Shown here one piece after another: positions 11,065 to 23,148 of a stretch of DNA of 64,000 nt. Source of the DNA: Pseudisothecium myosuroides (lineage: Eukaryota; Streptophyta; Bryopsida; Hypnales; Lembophyllaceae); NCBI GenBank assembly GCA_951799445.1, contig OX637287.1, positions 3,720,001 to 3,784,000 of the forward strand, read 5' to 3'. The notes under the pieces were generated by a model. The model was not told the origin of the DNA and did not search any database. It was given only the letters and a program-made list of their open reading frames with translations. Positions within the stretch are counted from its first letter, which is position 1. Each line of letters opens with the position of its first letter. The translations under genes and the position numbers were made by a program.

Positions 11065-14000
11065 ATCCAGAATTTAGCACAGATCAACAGAATGATCACA
11101 AAGCAAGAGCGCTCCAGTTAATGCGAGGTGTCAGGATCGCAGGATTAAGAGACGAAGATCGAGTGTCGCAATCCCAACATTCTCGCCATGAACAACTCAA
11201 CTGCAGCTGCAGCTAAGGCGAGCGCCTTTTCACACATAACCAAGCTGTCCAGCTCTGCAACAAGCTGCCACGATACAATCCGTCAGTGCAAGGGCTTACA
11301 ACTAGATCCAAGAAATGCAAAGGCTTTTCTGCACAGATTTCACTGCAGATTGCCCAAATGCTCAGCTCTGTTGCAGTGCCAGAAGCTGCAGAGCGATCAA
11401 GTACCTCCGATGTCGTGGAATTATGAATCCCTGCAGGCGATGGCGCGCACCTAAACATAAATAATCAACTGGGCTATTCAAAACTGGCGTGAGTGTGTTT
11501 CCAAGTGTGCACGGTGGAAGGCTATATGGGGTGAATCACAGTGACACCGCCATTATTCGTCAGCGCTTGAATGATTCGGAGGATGCTGAAAAAAGCCATA
11601 GCTGTTGCCCGAGCTGCTGTCGTGCAACAATAGTGGCCTTGGAAAGGTGCAGGAGCATTGATTGGAATCAACCACACTCCGTATGAATGCGTCTTGGAAT
11701 CTGATTGCGGCACATTCACTGCAATGGGGTAGTTCCGGCACACGGTGGTTGTAGTAACTGGGTGGCTTGTACTCTGATTTGACCTCCATTTGTACTGTAG
11801 CCTCAGCGGGTGAGGTACTGAAGGAAGTTTTAGTTTATGCAAGCTGAGTGAGGGCACATTTCCTCTACCTCCAACGGCTCTGAGAACATAACTCAAAGAG
11901 AAGGCCTGAGAATCTTGAAGATGAGTGCAGTCAGTGCACACAATGATACTACCGTTACATAACTTCAAGGGAGTCATGATCAAGAATTGGATAGAAGAGC
12001 TTGTTTTTATTACATAACCTTGTTCTTGAGCATATGGTGTCCTTTCGAGATTTAGACCTTTGGTTATGTCTGGTACCGTGAAAGCACAGCCTCGTAATGA
12101 AAATAGCATTCTTCTGTCATTCTCTTGGCTCGAAATTTTACGTCTTGTAATAAATCTCGACTTTCGCATTACAGACGTAGCTTAATCTCAATGGTTGGTG
12201 GAAACTACGTATTAAATAAAGGAGGGCAAGTTATCTCCCATAAGCAAGGGATGCTTTGAAGTTATGGAGCCCTTCATTTGAGACCCTTGATTGATCATCA
12301 TTAGAGAAGAGTGAACACAAAGTACTGAGGTGGCGACCAAAAGCAGGTGTCACCTCACTTGCTTACAAAGCAGCTGACACATACTTTTGGTAGCTACCTC
12401 AGAATATACTATTTGTACAAGATATAAACATTGAGATTATTTCCGGTAACAAGAAAGTACAAGATTGACTAAGATCCTCCCATCGAGGTCATGAACCACG
12501 ATAACCTTCCACAGAAAAATTACTTCTTTTTCGGCACATCTGTCAATGAATTTTCACCAGGAACAGGGGATAACGGAAAACCGGCTAACAGGGAAATCCA
12601 AATTTGTGCCACCAAATTCCCTTATTGGAGTTGAAGCAGAAGTAGGAATTAACTCAATCTAGCAGCAACTCAAGCGTAAGGCAATCAAGGATCCAGTGAT
12701 AATCTCCCTGTGCAGCGTCGAGAGCTTCTCAACTCTCACACGCTACAGTATATACAGTTGTCCATTGTCCACTGTTGCAGAAGAATGCAATGCATGTAGA
12801 ATTTCCTGTGAATTGGCGGGTTTTGACCATGTTACCCCGTATAGTCCTGTCCACCATGTGCTAACCTTTGAAGTGAGAGCGTTCGCTTGTTTTGATGTAC
12901 ACATTTTTTTCTCAGATAGTGATTGCTGTTCAGCTAAAAACACGCCACGCTGCTTGAAGTACCACGAAGTACTGCGGTCGATAATCTCTTCGAAGTTAAT
13001 TGCTGAATGATGAGCATAAGAAAATATGGAGGCCGGACTACCTTACAAGCAAGCCACTCTAGTTCTGGGGCTAGTTTACTTCTCATTGAAGTCTGTCCAA
13101 GATTAGTGGGTTGCGGAGTAGTTTAGGAGCCAAATTAATATGTTTGTTGAGTGCTTCCAACATTGGAATCAACAAAGAGGGACTAAGCACTCGTGGGTAC
13201 TTCGAAATTCAATCTTCTCTCAAATTATTTGATTAAAGAAAGACGATTTTTTGGAAGTTAGAAGACGAGTCTCGAATCGTGAAGTACGAAGATGAGTTTC
13301 GACGTCGAAACTGAGATTGTATCTTCATTTTTTTGCGGTCGATCGGTTGGTGACAACTTCTCGAGTTGGAGGAGTCATTGAAGAATGCGAATGCGACACA
13401 TGGACAGTTCTGTTCAACGATAAGGACTTCCAGCAATGGCAGACGCTAAGTTACTCTGAAACCCTTATTGAACGAGTCTACAGTACGTCTAGCTCCAGCA
13501 ATCAGGAAGCTCCTTGTGAGAGGAGGACCCACTTCTGAACATGACACATGCTGTCAGGCTCATTTCTGTGTATTGTTTGTTTGATACTGGCATTACGAGC
13601 ACGTCAAGAAGATGGCTCTTTTGTTACGACGTCGATTTCTATAGACTGGCAAAATTCCTTGACTTTGGCACACGTACTTGGACACTTCAAGATGCATGTG
13701 CCGCCTGAAACGGAAATCTATACCAGTCCCAATATATAACGCTTTGTGCAGATGAATGTCACAATGATTGGTGCCTAGAATCACGCCAATTTTACTAAAT
13801 TGAAGATTTGCATTAGAAGCTGATGGAGAGAGAAGCATTTAAAGAGAAAAGTGGTGAGGGATTTCTGAGAAAAGGAGAACTGGGACTTTTACAATCTTTG
13901 TGTGTTGGGAAAAAACATGCTTCAGCAACTGTGACGGTCCCATTCATTTGTCAACAATTTGCAGTGATAGGCAGTGAATTCATATCTCTTGAACATGATG

Positions 14001-14558
14001 AGGTTGAGCTTGGCTGTAGGCTACCAACTTGATGGAGTGTGACAGGCAAAATCACTCCAACTTGCGCTTAAGTTCCGTTCACCGAGTCCCCGCACACATT
14101 GGTAACACCCACTTGACATTCATAATGCATCACTGTGCGTATGAACTATGAAGAGCTCAAGTGGTGTCAGGCTCTTATGGGTCTTAAAAAACAAAAGTTT
14201 GTATATCATACTGCTTGTTATGAATCATCATGGTTGTATCTGGTGGCTGCCTTCATGGGGATGTCAGAAATCCGGGAGCTCTAAGTTAAGACCAGGTTCT
14301 TACTTGTCTGCTGTTCAGTCAGTAGTGGATAGGAATCATCAAGCATGATTGATCGGAAACAAAACTTGAATGTCTTGATTGACTGAGGAAGGAAAAACTC
14401 CAGCCATTAGCCGGATGTGTCCCAACAGGAAATGTGACTCAACAGGGTCAATCCAGTTACTTACTGTACTTATTGCTGCAACTTAGTTCTGTCAGCAGAG
14501 CATACATGCCTTGAAATAGAAAAAAGAACTGATTCTAATGGAGTCAGCAATCCCAAAA
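11065..14558. other. upstream region of the pectinesterase; no supportable gene
   Basis: This is the 5' side of the minus-strand pectinesterase gene; no clear TATA box was picked out. The longest ORF is 11522-12169 (minus, 215 codons). It begins with basic residues, has no recognised motif, and overlaps an alternative minus-strand frame at 11553-11789. It could be a diverged or lineage-specific gene, but I cannot support a product. Elsewhere only ORFs under about 105 codons occur. Confidence 0.35.
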
Positions 14559-14562
14559 TACA

Positions 14563-14705
14563 TAAGGTGAAGACACCCATTCCCGTCCCTGCATCCAACT
14601 CCGTCACTATGTACCAGCAGAGTACATTTTTACTAGGAAAATGTGCACCATTGGTACATTATGCCGGAATTGGGTACAAGGACGGGAATGGTTGTTTTCA
14701 CCTTA
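14563..14705. mobile_element. 143-bp MITE-like element
   Basis: The ends are near-perfect inverted repeats. The left begins TAAGGTGAAGACACCCATTC and the right, reverse complemented, begins TAAGGTGAAAACAACCATTC, both followed by CCGTCC. TACA lies directly outside both ends (14559-14562 and 14706-14709) and may be the target duplication; a TA duplication with slightly shorter ends is the alternative. It is too short to code. Confidence 0.7.
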
Positions 14706-14709
14706 TACA

Positions 14710-15144
14710 GGAATTCTCTGGAAAGCTATAACTGTGCCTGACAAGAATTATTTCCAGGGAACGGATTTCCAGTAGTAAAAAACTCCAAATAAATTCGCAG
14801 AGAAACGGTGGAATTCTGGATTATTTTTTTCCCTTGTGGTAAAGCACAACTTGCAACAAGTACTGAAATTTAGTACATCACATAACATTTAGTAGCCTTC
14901 AGTGACGCTGCCTTTTCCTCTCCGAAGTCCTCATCCACGACTTTCATCCCCACTGAATATATGTAAGCTTCTGTACCGGGATAGTGACAGTACATTATGG
15001 TATGTTCCATTTTCTTTTCTTAATTTTAGGACTAGACATACAAATCATCAAATATTGTAGAGAAATTTGATGGCAAAGAATCCAATGAGTAATACACTAT
15101 TGCCTTGTTAATATTTGCAATCTATAACTTATTTTGGGTTTCAA
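14710..15144. other. unassigned spacer
   Basis: AT-rich sequence with no ORF, repeat or motif I can support. Confidence 0.4.
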
Positions 15145-15765
15145 AGTGAAAGATAACTCTATATATACATATGGGGTGGTAAGAGGTAGAGCAATCCATG
15201 TGGGATAAATAAATTAGAATTTGTAGGTTCTCATGCACTCATAGTTAAGTAAAAAACAAAGAATTGTGTTAAAAGTAGAATTTCAGACCTCGCTTAGGCA
15301 TAGTGAAATAACTTTTCTCAAAATACTTTGAACTAAAAAAAGTTGGTAAATGAAGATAAGTTTCACCTCCAAAAATCCGTTTGGGATTTTGAATTTCCAA
15401 TAAAAAGTTATGAATAAATTTCGGAGAGGGTTTGGAATGGATTTTTAAATGACTTTGTAGAAAATGTCCATTAAAAATCCTCTCCAAAATTTATTCATAA
15501 CTTTTTATTGGAGATTCAAAATCCCAAACGGATTTTTGGAGGTGAAACTTATCTTCATTTACCAACTTTTTTTAGTTCAAAGTATTTTGAGAAAAGTTAT
15601 TTTACTATGCCTAAACGAGATCTGAAATTCTACTTTTGACACAATTCTTTGTTTTTTACTTAACTATGAGTGCATGAGAACCTACAAATTCTATTTTATT
15701 TATCCCACATGGATTGCTCTACCTCCTACCACTCCATGTGCATATAAAGAGTTGTCTTCTCACTT
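15145..15765. repeat. 621-bp palindromic (fold-back) element
   Basis: Two arms of about 300 bp, centred near 15455, are inverted copies of each other with scattered substitutions. Paired blocks include the TAGAGCAATCCATGTGGGAT region of both arms and CCAATAAAAAGTTATGAATA (15400s) with its complement (15490s). Arm sequence is also found inside the CACTA element at 2230-2600. There is no coding capacity; the RNA would fold into a long hairpin. Confidence 0.85.
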
Positions 15766-16002
15766 CTAGTGCACAATGCATAAATGGGTTCCAATTCAAA
15801 GTGAGGTAATTCTGCAATAACATAGAATTCAATCTCAATGAATCCATTAGCATTTTGTTTCAAGTTCCTATTGTTTTGTATTTAGTTTTACTTGGAAATT
15901 TTTAATTTTCCACTATTTCAGTATACAGTCGCGGTGCGGGCTCGAAGTTCAGTTTTGACAAATATTGACAACTGTCCGCACGAAATCAGTAGTTACTGAT
16001 AT
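15766..16002. other. unassigned spacer
   Basis: No feature supportable; the short hairpin at 16003-16063 follows. Confidence 0.4.
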
Positions 16003-16063
16003 GGTGCGGAATATACTGCACCATTTCATCCCTCGGATGAAATGGTGTGGTATATTCCACACC
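16003..16063. repeat. 61-bp hairpin with 29-bp arms
   Basis: GGTGCGGAATATACTGCACC plus ATTTCATCC pairs with its downstream complement across a 3-nt loop (CTC). There are only three mismatched positions. It could be a cruciform, the remains of a small fold-back element, or a small-RNA precursor; nothing here decides. Confidence 0.7.
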
Positions 16064-16488
16064 ATTTCGTTCGGGGGAAGGCAGAGCCAGTGACTGCTAC
16101 TGAATGTTATGCACATATGAATGAACAGTGCTAATTTTTGTAAAGTGTACTGGTTGCAAATGCTGAGTGATGGAAGAATTTATCAAAAAATTGCGATTTG
16201 GAGGGGTCCGTGGATTGGTGTCTTCCACATCCTCATGAATGCTCATTTGTTTCAAAATCTTTCTTGAAAAATATGTGTTTCAACACAATGTTGTACATGA
16301 ACTCAAACATAAACTGAAAATGACTAAAATGTAAACTTCCAAAAAGTCACAAGTAAACTCAACAGAACTCAAACATAAACTCAAAGCAAGCTACAAAAAC
16401 TCAAAACAAGTCGCACATAACCTGAAAAAGAAGTCGCTCATACATTAAGACATTCATTAACAAGGGAATTGAACCCTATTTACTTGCA
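16064..16488. other. unassigned spacer
   Basis: It contains AACTCAAACATAAACT-type short repeats around 16290-16390 but no gene. Confidence 0.4.
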
Positions 16489-16696
16489 TTAACCCTTAAG
16501 CGCCGAAGGTGACCCTCAAAATCATCCTTTTCTATTACCGTGTGAATCATTAGCCTCCAAAATTGCAAAAGCAGTCATTGGAAGTCAAACAATTGTAGAA
16601 GATCTTCCCTTTCTACAACAAATTTTGAAGATGAATAGTTGCACTTTTGTCCTATCCATCGGACACAAAACGTTCACTGCGGTGTTCAAGGGTTAA
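16489..16696. mobile_element. 208-bp TTAA-type MITE
   Basis: It is bounded by TTAA at both ends (16489-16492 and 16693-16696). Inside are imperfect inverted ends: CCCTTAAGCGCCGAAGG on the left and, reverse complemented, CCCTTGAACACCGCAG on the right. TTAA duplication with ends starting CCC is the piggyBac-type signature. Non-coding. Confidence 0.65.
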
Positions 16697-17227
16697 ATAA
16701 GATTGTCCAATTGCAGTGTCAATGGTCTGTACACCACAAAACAAACAAACTATGTTAAAAGCACAAGTTAGAGTAAACAAAAACATTGATAAAGTTGGAG
16801 ATGGCTCCCAAATTAAACTTGATGATGCCCACTATCCTGCACTCCATCTTCCACGAGTGTGCATTGCAAAGCACATTCCAATAGAAATCTACAACGTCAA
16901 GGAAAAACAACTGTCTTGAAGCCCAAAGCCAACAAAATCTCACGAAAACTAAAGATTGTAGAAGGAGGAAGATACTAAAAATGGCTAGAGATCAAACATC
17001 TCAGTCTATGCCAGCCCACTTTCACAACATTCTTCCAAGGCTCAATGGCAGCCTTGTACAAGAAATTTTCCAAGGAATAATATTTTTGGCCAAACATGCA
17101 CACTACAAGTGACAAGTGTTTGCCCAACCTATTCTGCTAGCAAGACTTCGAAAACTTTAATGTAGAAAAGCACCGCTCATCCTCCACCGACCTTCTAAGT
17201 ACCAAATAGCAGCCAATTTGTGCAAGT
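16697..17227. other. unassigned spacer
   Basis: Only short ORFs with no recognisable product (for example 16716-16919, plus). Confidence 0.4.
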
Positions 17228-18040
17228 TTAACCCCTAAAGTTCCTTGACTATGTTCTCACCAAAAATGCTCCAAAACTGCCATTTCTAGTACAAGTACCA
17301 AATTTTTGAAAAATATTATTTTTGGACACATGTAACCATAGGATCTTGTAGTACTCTGGTTTGAGAATATGTGGAAAAAATTTCAGAAATTTCCATTGTG
17401 TAGATTGGGAGATATTAGCATTTGAAGTGGCAAAAGTCCTTTTTTGGGCCCTGCGAAAAACCAGGCAGTTGCACTTCACAAGGTCAGATTATTATGAAAA
17501 AAATTCCAAAATGGTTGTGCTTCTTTGGATTCATTCTTCAGGGCAAGTTGGCTACATGCTTGAAAATTTTCAGATTCTTTGGAATTGTATAACATATAGG
17601 AATAAAGTAGTAAGTAGAAAGAAGTAGAAAATGGTTCAAAACACTAAATTGTTAAGAAGTTAATTATGGAATTGAAAAATGCCAATCCCAATAGTTGCAA
17701 TGTTGTAATAAACAATTTGCATCCTACAATTTTTTTTTTTTTGAAAAATATTGAAAATTGAGTGAAATAAACAACTTCAAAGTTTATTTTAGAGTAGACA
17801 ATCCATAACTGCCTGCAAACTAAAAATCCTCACAAATGTTTGATTTATATATCAAAATGGAATGATTCAAAGCTTTCCACGTATATATAAATCTAATAAA
17901 CCAATTTCAAATTGTTATTTTTGAAAAAAGTGATTTTTTTTTATCTGCCCGAACTGCCCAAGTTGACCAACAAACAACATATTTGGCCATAACTTTTGAC
18001 TCATATTTCCAAACAATGAAAGAAAAAAATATTTTGAATA
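17228..18040 (-). mobile_element. diverged, right-truncated copy of the TTAA-type element
   Basis: The left end is TTAACCCCTAAAG. The order of shared blocks matches the complete copy at 35801-36729, for example CCATAGGATCTT, TGTGGAAAAAATTTCAGAA, CTGCCCGAACTGCCCA and ATTTGGCCATAACTT. Similarity fades after about 18020 and no closing TTAA end was found. No ORF belongs to it. Confidence 0.6.
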
Positions 18041-18339
18041 TTTAAAAAAAATGCAGATGTGAGTTGCAGGCTTGCAGCTCAAATGTACTTACAATTTTTC
18101 ATTGTATTGTTTGGGGGATCCTAGCTCACATTTGCATTTTGAATATTTTTAAAACTTTTTAAAATTTAATTTAATTTAATTTTTAAAATTTTGGCCAACA
18201 GTGGCTGATTTACAGCATGGTGAATAGGCTTGAAATGGCCCTTTAACACCCTTAAATCTCATCTAATGAAACAACAAAACAACAAATTTAGACACCCTAA
18301 ACTAGCAATTTCTCCCAAACCCAAACATTAAAGCCAAAA

Positions 18340-19930
18340 AAAAGTAAAGAGCACTTAAGCAAGCCTAAAGATTCAGCAAGCCAAAAAAATAGAATCCAAA
18401 AACACTTCTAAATGAACAAAATTTAAGGAAAAAAAAAGTGGATAGTGAAGGCACCAAATCAGCAAAGTGGCATTGTATGTTGGCCTGTGTGCGCGTAAAA
18501 ACTTCCTCCGTCACAAACATGTGGTCCCTCATGACCTTGCAACAGTCATGGGAAAATACATGTAATCCCAAAATTAAAGATAAGGTAGAAAACACTATTT
18601 TTCCTAGGCATCTCTTTCTACTCCATTGGAAATTTGGCACAAGATAGAGAAATCAACTTTTGGCAACGCTGGAACTTTGTTGTCATGAATGCTATAGTGT
18701 CATCCACAAACATTTTGTCCAAATTGGTCTGACAAACTTTTTTGGACTGCATAAAGTCATAGATGAAAATGTCACGAGCCTGTGATAGTTTAATGAGGTA
18801 GTAAACAACATTCAACATCGGAATAAAACATGTGAGGGACAACAAAACCTTGATATCAAAGAAGTAATTGAAGTTGCTTGTTGAAGCAAAGTTGTCTTTT
18901 TGGCCAGCAGTGGCCATATTTAGGCCCATTTTGACCAACAAAGTCTTATATTCAGACATGATGCATTGGGCTGGACTGCGCATTGAAGTCCATCCTGTCT
19001 CAACAAAACCTGACCATTTTATTTCCCTTAATTTCCATGAGATTTGCGAGCTTGTGCAACTCAATGTGGCGCTTGTAACTGTGGCAAAAATAAGAATACA
19101 AAGACTAGCAGAGGTCCTCCAAGTGGTAGACCATAAGGTAGTTCAACAAAGTTTCCACCACCAAGTTGATTCGGTCCCTTTCACAGCTGGCTCCAAGGCA
19201 AAATAGAGTCTATTTCTTGTGAATGTGGATGGAGACTCTAATTTTTGGTCCTTGAAACGTACTCACTTCATCTACCTCGAAAAAAACAAGCTTACTAGCA
19301 ATCTATTCTTGGGTAAATCCTCCATTGCCAAACAATGCCTGCATGACTACGCTATTCAATTAATATGTAGTGCTATAGTTAGACACACACACACAAGAGA
19401 TGAAGCAAGTGATAGATCCTCTCCCACAAATCCACAATGTAGATGTGCACCCCAACTTAGGAAGTGTTATCTACCATCATGACTTCATCAACGCTAATAG
19501 AAACAAACCTGGCAATTTGGACCATGACCTTGAAGGCAAACAACACATAAGGATGAAGGTGTTCCGATATCTCCCAGTTGGATGTCTTAGACTAATGCTT
19601 TCTAGAGACATTTTTTACTTTCAAGTGCCTTTTGAAATATTGCTCGCGCTCATAGTCACATATCGGACAACCAAAATTGAGAACTTAAAACATGGTAGAA
19701 AATTGAACCCTGTTGGCTTTGCCATCCAAGCAAGCCACGAGTTGGTCTGCAATGCTGAGGCTAGCCTTTGCCCCGTCCACAATCTAATTGAATTGCAAAT
19801 GCTAGTAGTCGCACTTGACATACATTTCACCTTTCTTTGGATGTGGAAAAGGCTTGCCATTGATCTTGCAAGTTCTATTGTCTTCATATTTTTCCAAGTT
19901 TTCACCTTTTGAGACCATAACCTTTCTTCT
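18340..19930 (-). pseudogene. decayed transposon gene with C2H2 zinc finger (hAT-like)
   Basis: Fragments of one protein appear in order on the minus strand but in shifting frames. Near 19880-19810 is a stretch with NGKPFPHPKKGEMYV. Near 19790-19680 is IVDGAKASLSIADQLVACLD. Near 19665-19610 is a zinc-finger motif CPICDYEREQYFKRHL. At 19064-18618 an open frame has SEYKTLLVKMGL and YLIKLSQARDIFIYDFMQ. I recall this architecture from repetitive hAT-like or zinc-finger proteins of mosses and related plants; the assignment is from memory and was not searched. Stops and frameshifts separate the fragments, so it cannot make a full protein. Confidence 0.5.
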
Positions 19931-20330
19931 ACCACTTACACCACTGTCTACAACCCTTACATACAACGCATGTCAAATTGCTTGCAGCATTGAACTCGCC
20001 TTCTACCCACATAAACTTCCATGCTTAAACTTCTTGCCCCCTCTGAGTGATGGTGTTGGGGACAACTTTTCTTCTCTTCCTCGCACCTTAATGCTTGTCT
20101 TCACTCGCACTTTTAAGATTGGAATGCTTTGCTAAGACCACCTTTACCTCGGAAAAAGAAAGAAAGCGGGGCTCTGATTTAGAGTCAATTTTGTTAGTTA
20201 GTTTTTTATATTTTAGTCTGATGTGGAGCACTTTATTACAACATTAAACCATTGGAATTGGCATTTTTCAATTCCATAATTGATTTCTTAAACAATGAAA
20301 TATTTTCAATCATTTTGTAAAGACTTATTC
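19931..20330. other. unassigned spacer
   Basis: It may contain the degraded N-terminal end of the neighbouring pseudogene, but nothing could be read with confidence. Confidence 0.35.
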
Positions 20331-20520
20331 CACTACAAGAGAAAGGGGTGTTTTTAATATAGTTCTAATAGTATAGTTCTATAAGTAATGATATTTTAAA
20401 GAGATTTTTAGTAAAATTTTACTGAAAACACATGTATTTTAGTAAATTTTTACTAAAAATCTCTTTAACTTTTTTTTACTTATAGGGCTATACTTAAAAC
20501 ATCCCTTTCTCTTGAAGTAT
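20331..20520. mobile_element. 190-bp inverted-repeat MITE, copy 1
   Basis: It begins CACTACAAGAGAAAGGGGTG and ends with a near complement (CATCCCTTTCTCTTGAAGTA). The interior is also palindromic: TAGTTCTATAAGTAATG on the left and TTACTTATAGGGCTATAC on the right. The CACTACAAG tip suggests a CACTA-derived MITE. Non-coding. Confidence 0.7.
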
Positions 20521-20683
20521 CCCTACTTACTATTCTTTCCAATCATGAATATAAAATAGTTTGATTGAAATTTTGAATATGTATTTTAAGTTTTTTTCTT
20601 CAACATATTACAAAAGATTGCAAGTTGCATGGGTGTACACGGTGAATGTAAAAGGATTTTGAAAAATGAAATCTAATTATATC

Positions 20684-20882
20684 AATACAAGAAAAAGGGG
20701 TGTTTTAAGTATAGTCTAAATAGTATAGATCTATAAATAATGACTTGTTAGGGGTGTTTTAAGTAAAATTTTACTAGAAATACATGTGTTTTCAGTAAAA
20801 TTTTACTATAGACATTCCTAAAAGATCATTACTTATTATACAACTAGGACTATACTTAAAACACCCATTTCTTTTGTAGTAT
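20684..20882. mobile_element. 199-bp inverted-repeat MITE, copy 2
   Basis: Same family as the element about 160 bp upstream. It begins ATACAAGAAAAAGGGGTG and ends CACCCATTTCTTTTGTAGTA, with the shared interior block TTTACT...AGTAAAATTTTACT. The two copies lie in direct succession. Confidence 0.7.
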
Positions 20883-21315
20883 ATAGAGAGAGTTTGAAAT
20901 ATTTTTCTTTGAAATCCAAGCATCGTGATGTTACACTTTATAGGGATCATATTTTCAAATTTCATAAGGATGTACTCTAAGAAGTGAACCCCTAAATGCT
21001 TGAGTTACCAAATTGTGCTATCGACCCGACTTTGAAGTTAAATAAAACCTTATCAAATTACTATTTTAGTGCTTTATAATTTTAAAAATTTGTTTTTAAA
21101 GTCTATTTTTAGTATTATAAATTTTAGAATGAATCCTTTAGTTTTTTATATTCAAGATTTTAGGCAAGCAGAGCCATTGCAAATCTTCATTTTGTAGTGT
21201 TTAGGGCTCTTGGAAATGAGACTCAAATGCAGTACATCTTGGAGAAAACATCACAATAGAGATTCAATTTCGAAAATTGTAGTGTACATTTTGGAAAGCC
21301 ATGAATTCATTGGGG
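20883..21315. other. unassigned spacer
   Basis: AT-rich sequence without supportable content. Confidence 0.4.
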
Positions 21316-23148
21316 GTTTGAATTTGAACCGTTACAATTTGAAGAAATGTATGGAACTAATGAATTAGTTGGCTTCTTATTCAACTTAGCTCAAATTTGT
21401 AGAAGGTCTAACAAGAAATTGGGCATTTAGGGGGTAAGGGGTAAACCCTTCCCTCCCGTCCGCCTAAAAACCGCTCGTCCGCCGTTTCGGACAGATACCC
21501 TTAAACCGCCGTATCGGACAGATACCCGTCCGCCTAAACCGCCCGTCCGCCCAAAACCCCCCCGACCGCTCTCCGTCCGCCAGGAAAACAGCCGTCCGAA
21601 TGAGCGACCGCCCAACCCACCCCCCGTCCGCCCTCCCGTCCGCCAAAAATAAGGCCGTCCGACGACCCGCAGAGGCCGTCCGCTAGTAAACAGGCCGTCC
21701 GCCAGTAAACATGCCGTCCGCCAGTGAAACGGCCGACCGCCGGGGTAAAAACGACGTCCGTCGGGGTAAATTTGGCCGACCGCCGATTTACCCAAGCGTC
21801 CGCTACGACCGCTGCGTCCGGACGTCCGAAATTTGGACGCAAATTGGCCCTGGACGTTCAAATCCGTCAACCCTGGTTAACCTACATGCCATTAAGCTGC
21901 TATAGCAGAAAACATCCGTATTAATTTCGGACGTCCGGATGTCTGGAAGCAAAGTTTACCCCGGTAGACAGCTGTTTTATTGGCGGGCGGTGTCCAGGCG
22001 GTGGGATGGCCGTTTTTCTGGCGGATGGAGAGCGATCGGGGGGTTTTGGGTGGACGGGCAGGCGGACGGGGTGGGTGGGTGGGTTGGGCGGTCGCATGTT
22101 CGGACGGCCAATTTTCGAGGCGGACAAGGCGACGGGCGAGCAGTTTTTAGGTGGACGGAAGGCGGGCGGATGGGAGGGAAGGGCTTTACCCCTTATCCCA
22201 AAAATGCCTAACTTCTACAAATTTGAGCTAAGTTGAATAAAAAGCCAACTAATTCATCAGTTGCATAGATTTTTTTAACCCCTAAAGGACTGGCATGCGT
22301 TTTTTGGCTATATAGAAATTTTGGGCAGGTACGTGTGACTAGAGATTTTCATATTTTAAGCTGAAATTTTAATAGAAGGTGAGCACAAAGAATATCTTTC
22401 ATATGCACTAAATTTCAGGACATTTGGAAATAGGAGTCAAAAGTTATGGCCAAATATGTTACTTTTTTTTGTAACAAGGCAGTCTAGGCAGCAAAAAAAA
22501 TTTGGCAAAAATTTGATTTAAATTTTTTTTTCTCATAGATTATATTTTTGTCTATCTGGAAAGCTTTGATTCATTTCATTTGGATTTGTTATGAGAAAGT
22601 TATGGACATTTCTTGTTTTTTGGGCAGTTAGAGCATCTTCTTGAAAAAAATAACTTGTAGGATTCAATTCTAAATGCTATTTTTTCAATTTTTCAAAAAA
22701 AAGAAATTCTTATGGTTCTATCTCGTACCTACTTCTACTTAATAAATTTTTTAGGAATGATAATTAAATTTTTTTGAATATTTCTTTTTCCCTAGACTCT
22801 CAACTCAATTCTCCACTATAAAGATTTAAAGCTCAAAACTTTGTAGTGCAAAAATTTTAAGTTATAAATGTTTAAAGTCAAAAAATCTAGTCCCGCAATG
22901 TGCTGAAATACTTGTCTTTTCCACTTTAATCGCAGATATCTTGCAATCTGAGTGGTCAAAAATTCTGAAATTTTTTCCACACATTCTCACACTAGTTAGG
23001 TGTAAGATCCTACGATAAGATGTTTTTCAAAAAAAACATTTTTCAAATTTTTTACTCCATGCTATAGAAATGGCAGTTTTGAGTGTTTTTTGGCAAAAAA
23101 AGGCCTTGGGCCTTTAGGGGTTAATTTGTAACGGTACAAATTCAAACT
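21316..23148. mobile_element. GC-rich fold-back element of CCGTCCGCC-type repeats, split by a TTAA element
   Basis: The outermost ends are inverted: GTTTGAATTTGAACCGTTAC near 21316 and its near complement around 23125-23148. Further inward, GCCAACTAATTCAT and CTACAAATTTGAGCTAAGTT also occur inverted. The arms then become very rich in CCGTCCG (left) and CGGACGG (right) and meet near 21880 around GACGTCCGAAATT and its complement. The right arm is interrupted by the TTAA element at 22275-23124. Overlapping ORFs in all frames here come from the repeats and should not be taken as genes. The left arm is about 140 bp longer than the right after removing the insert. Confidence 0.75.
22275..23124. mobile_element. 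complete TTAA-type (piggyBac-like) non-autonomous element, 850 bp
   Basis: It is bounded by TTAA at 22275-22278 and 23121-23124, with inverted ends CCCCTAAAGG and CCTTTAGGGG. It lies inside the right arm of the GC-rich fold-back; the other arm lacks it. The interior matches, in the same order, the copies at 1121-4745 and, inverted, 35801-36729. No transposase frame is present, so it is non-autonomous. Confidence 0.85.

Noticed and set aside
11522..12169. 215-codon minus ORF as a confident gene
   Set aside because: No domain, no splice pattern and a competing frame; mentioned only under the intergenic entry.
21427..22236. GC-rich ORFs such as 21427-21870
   Set aside because: Products of the CCGTCCG repeats in the fold-back element; open in many frames on both strands.
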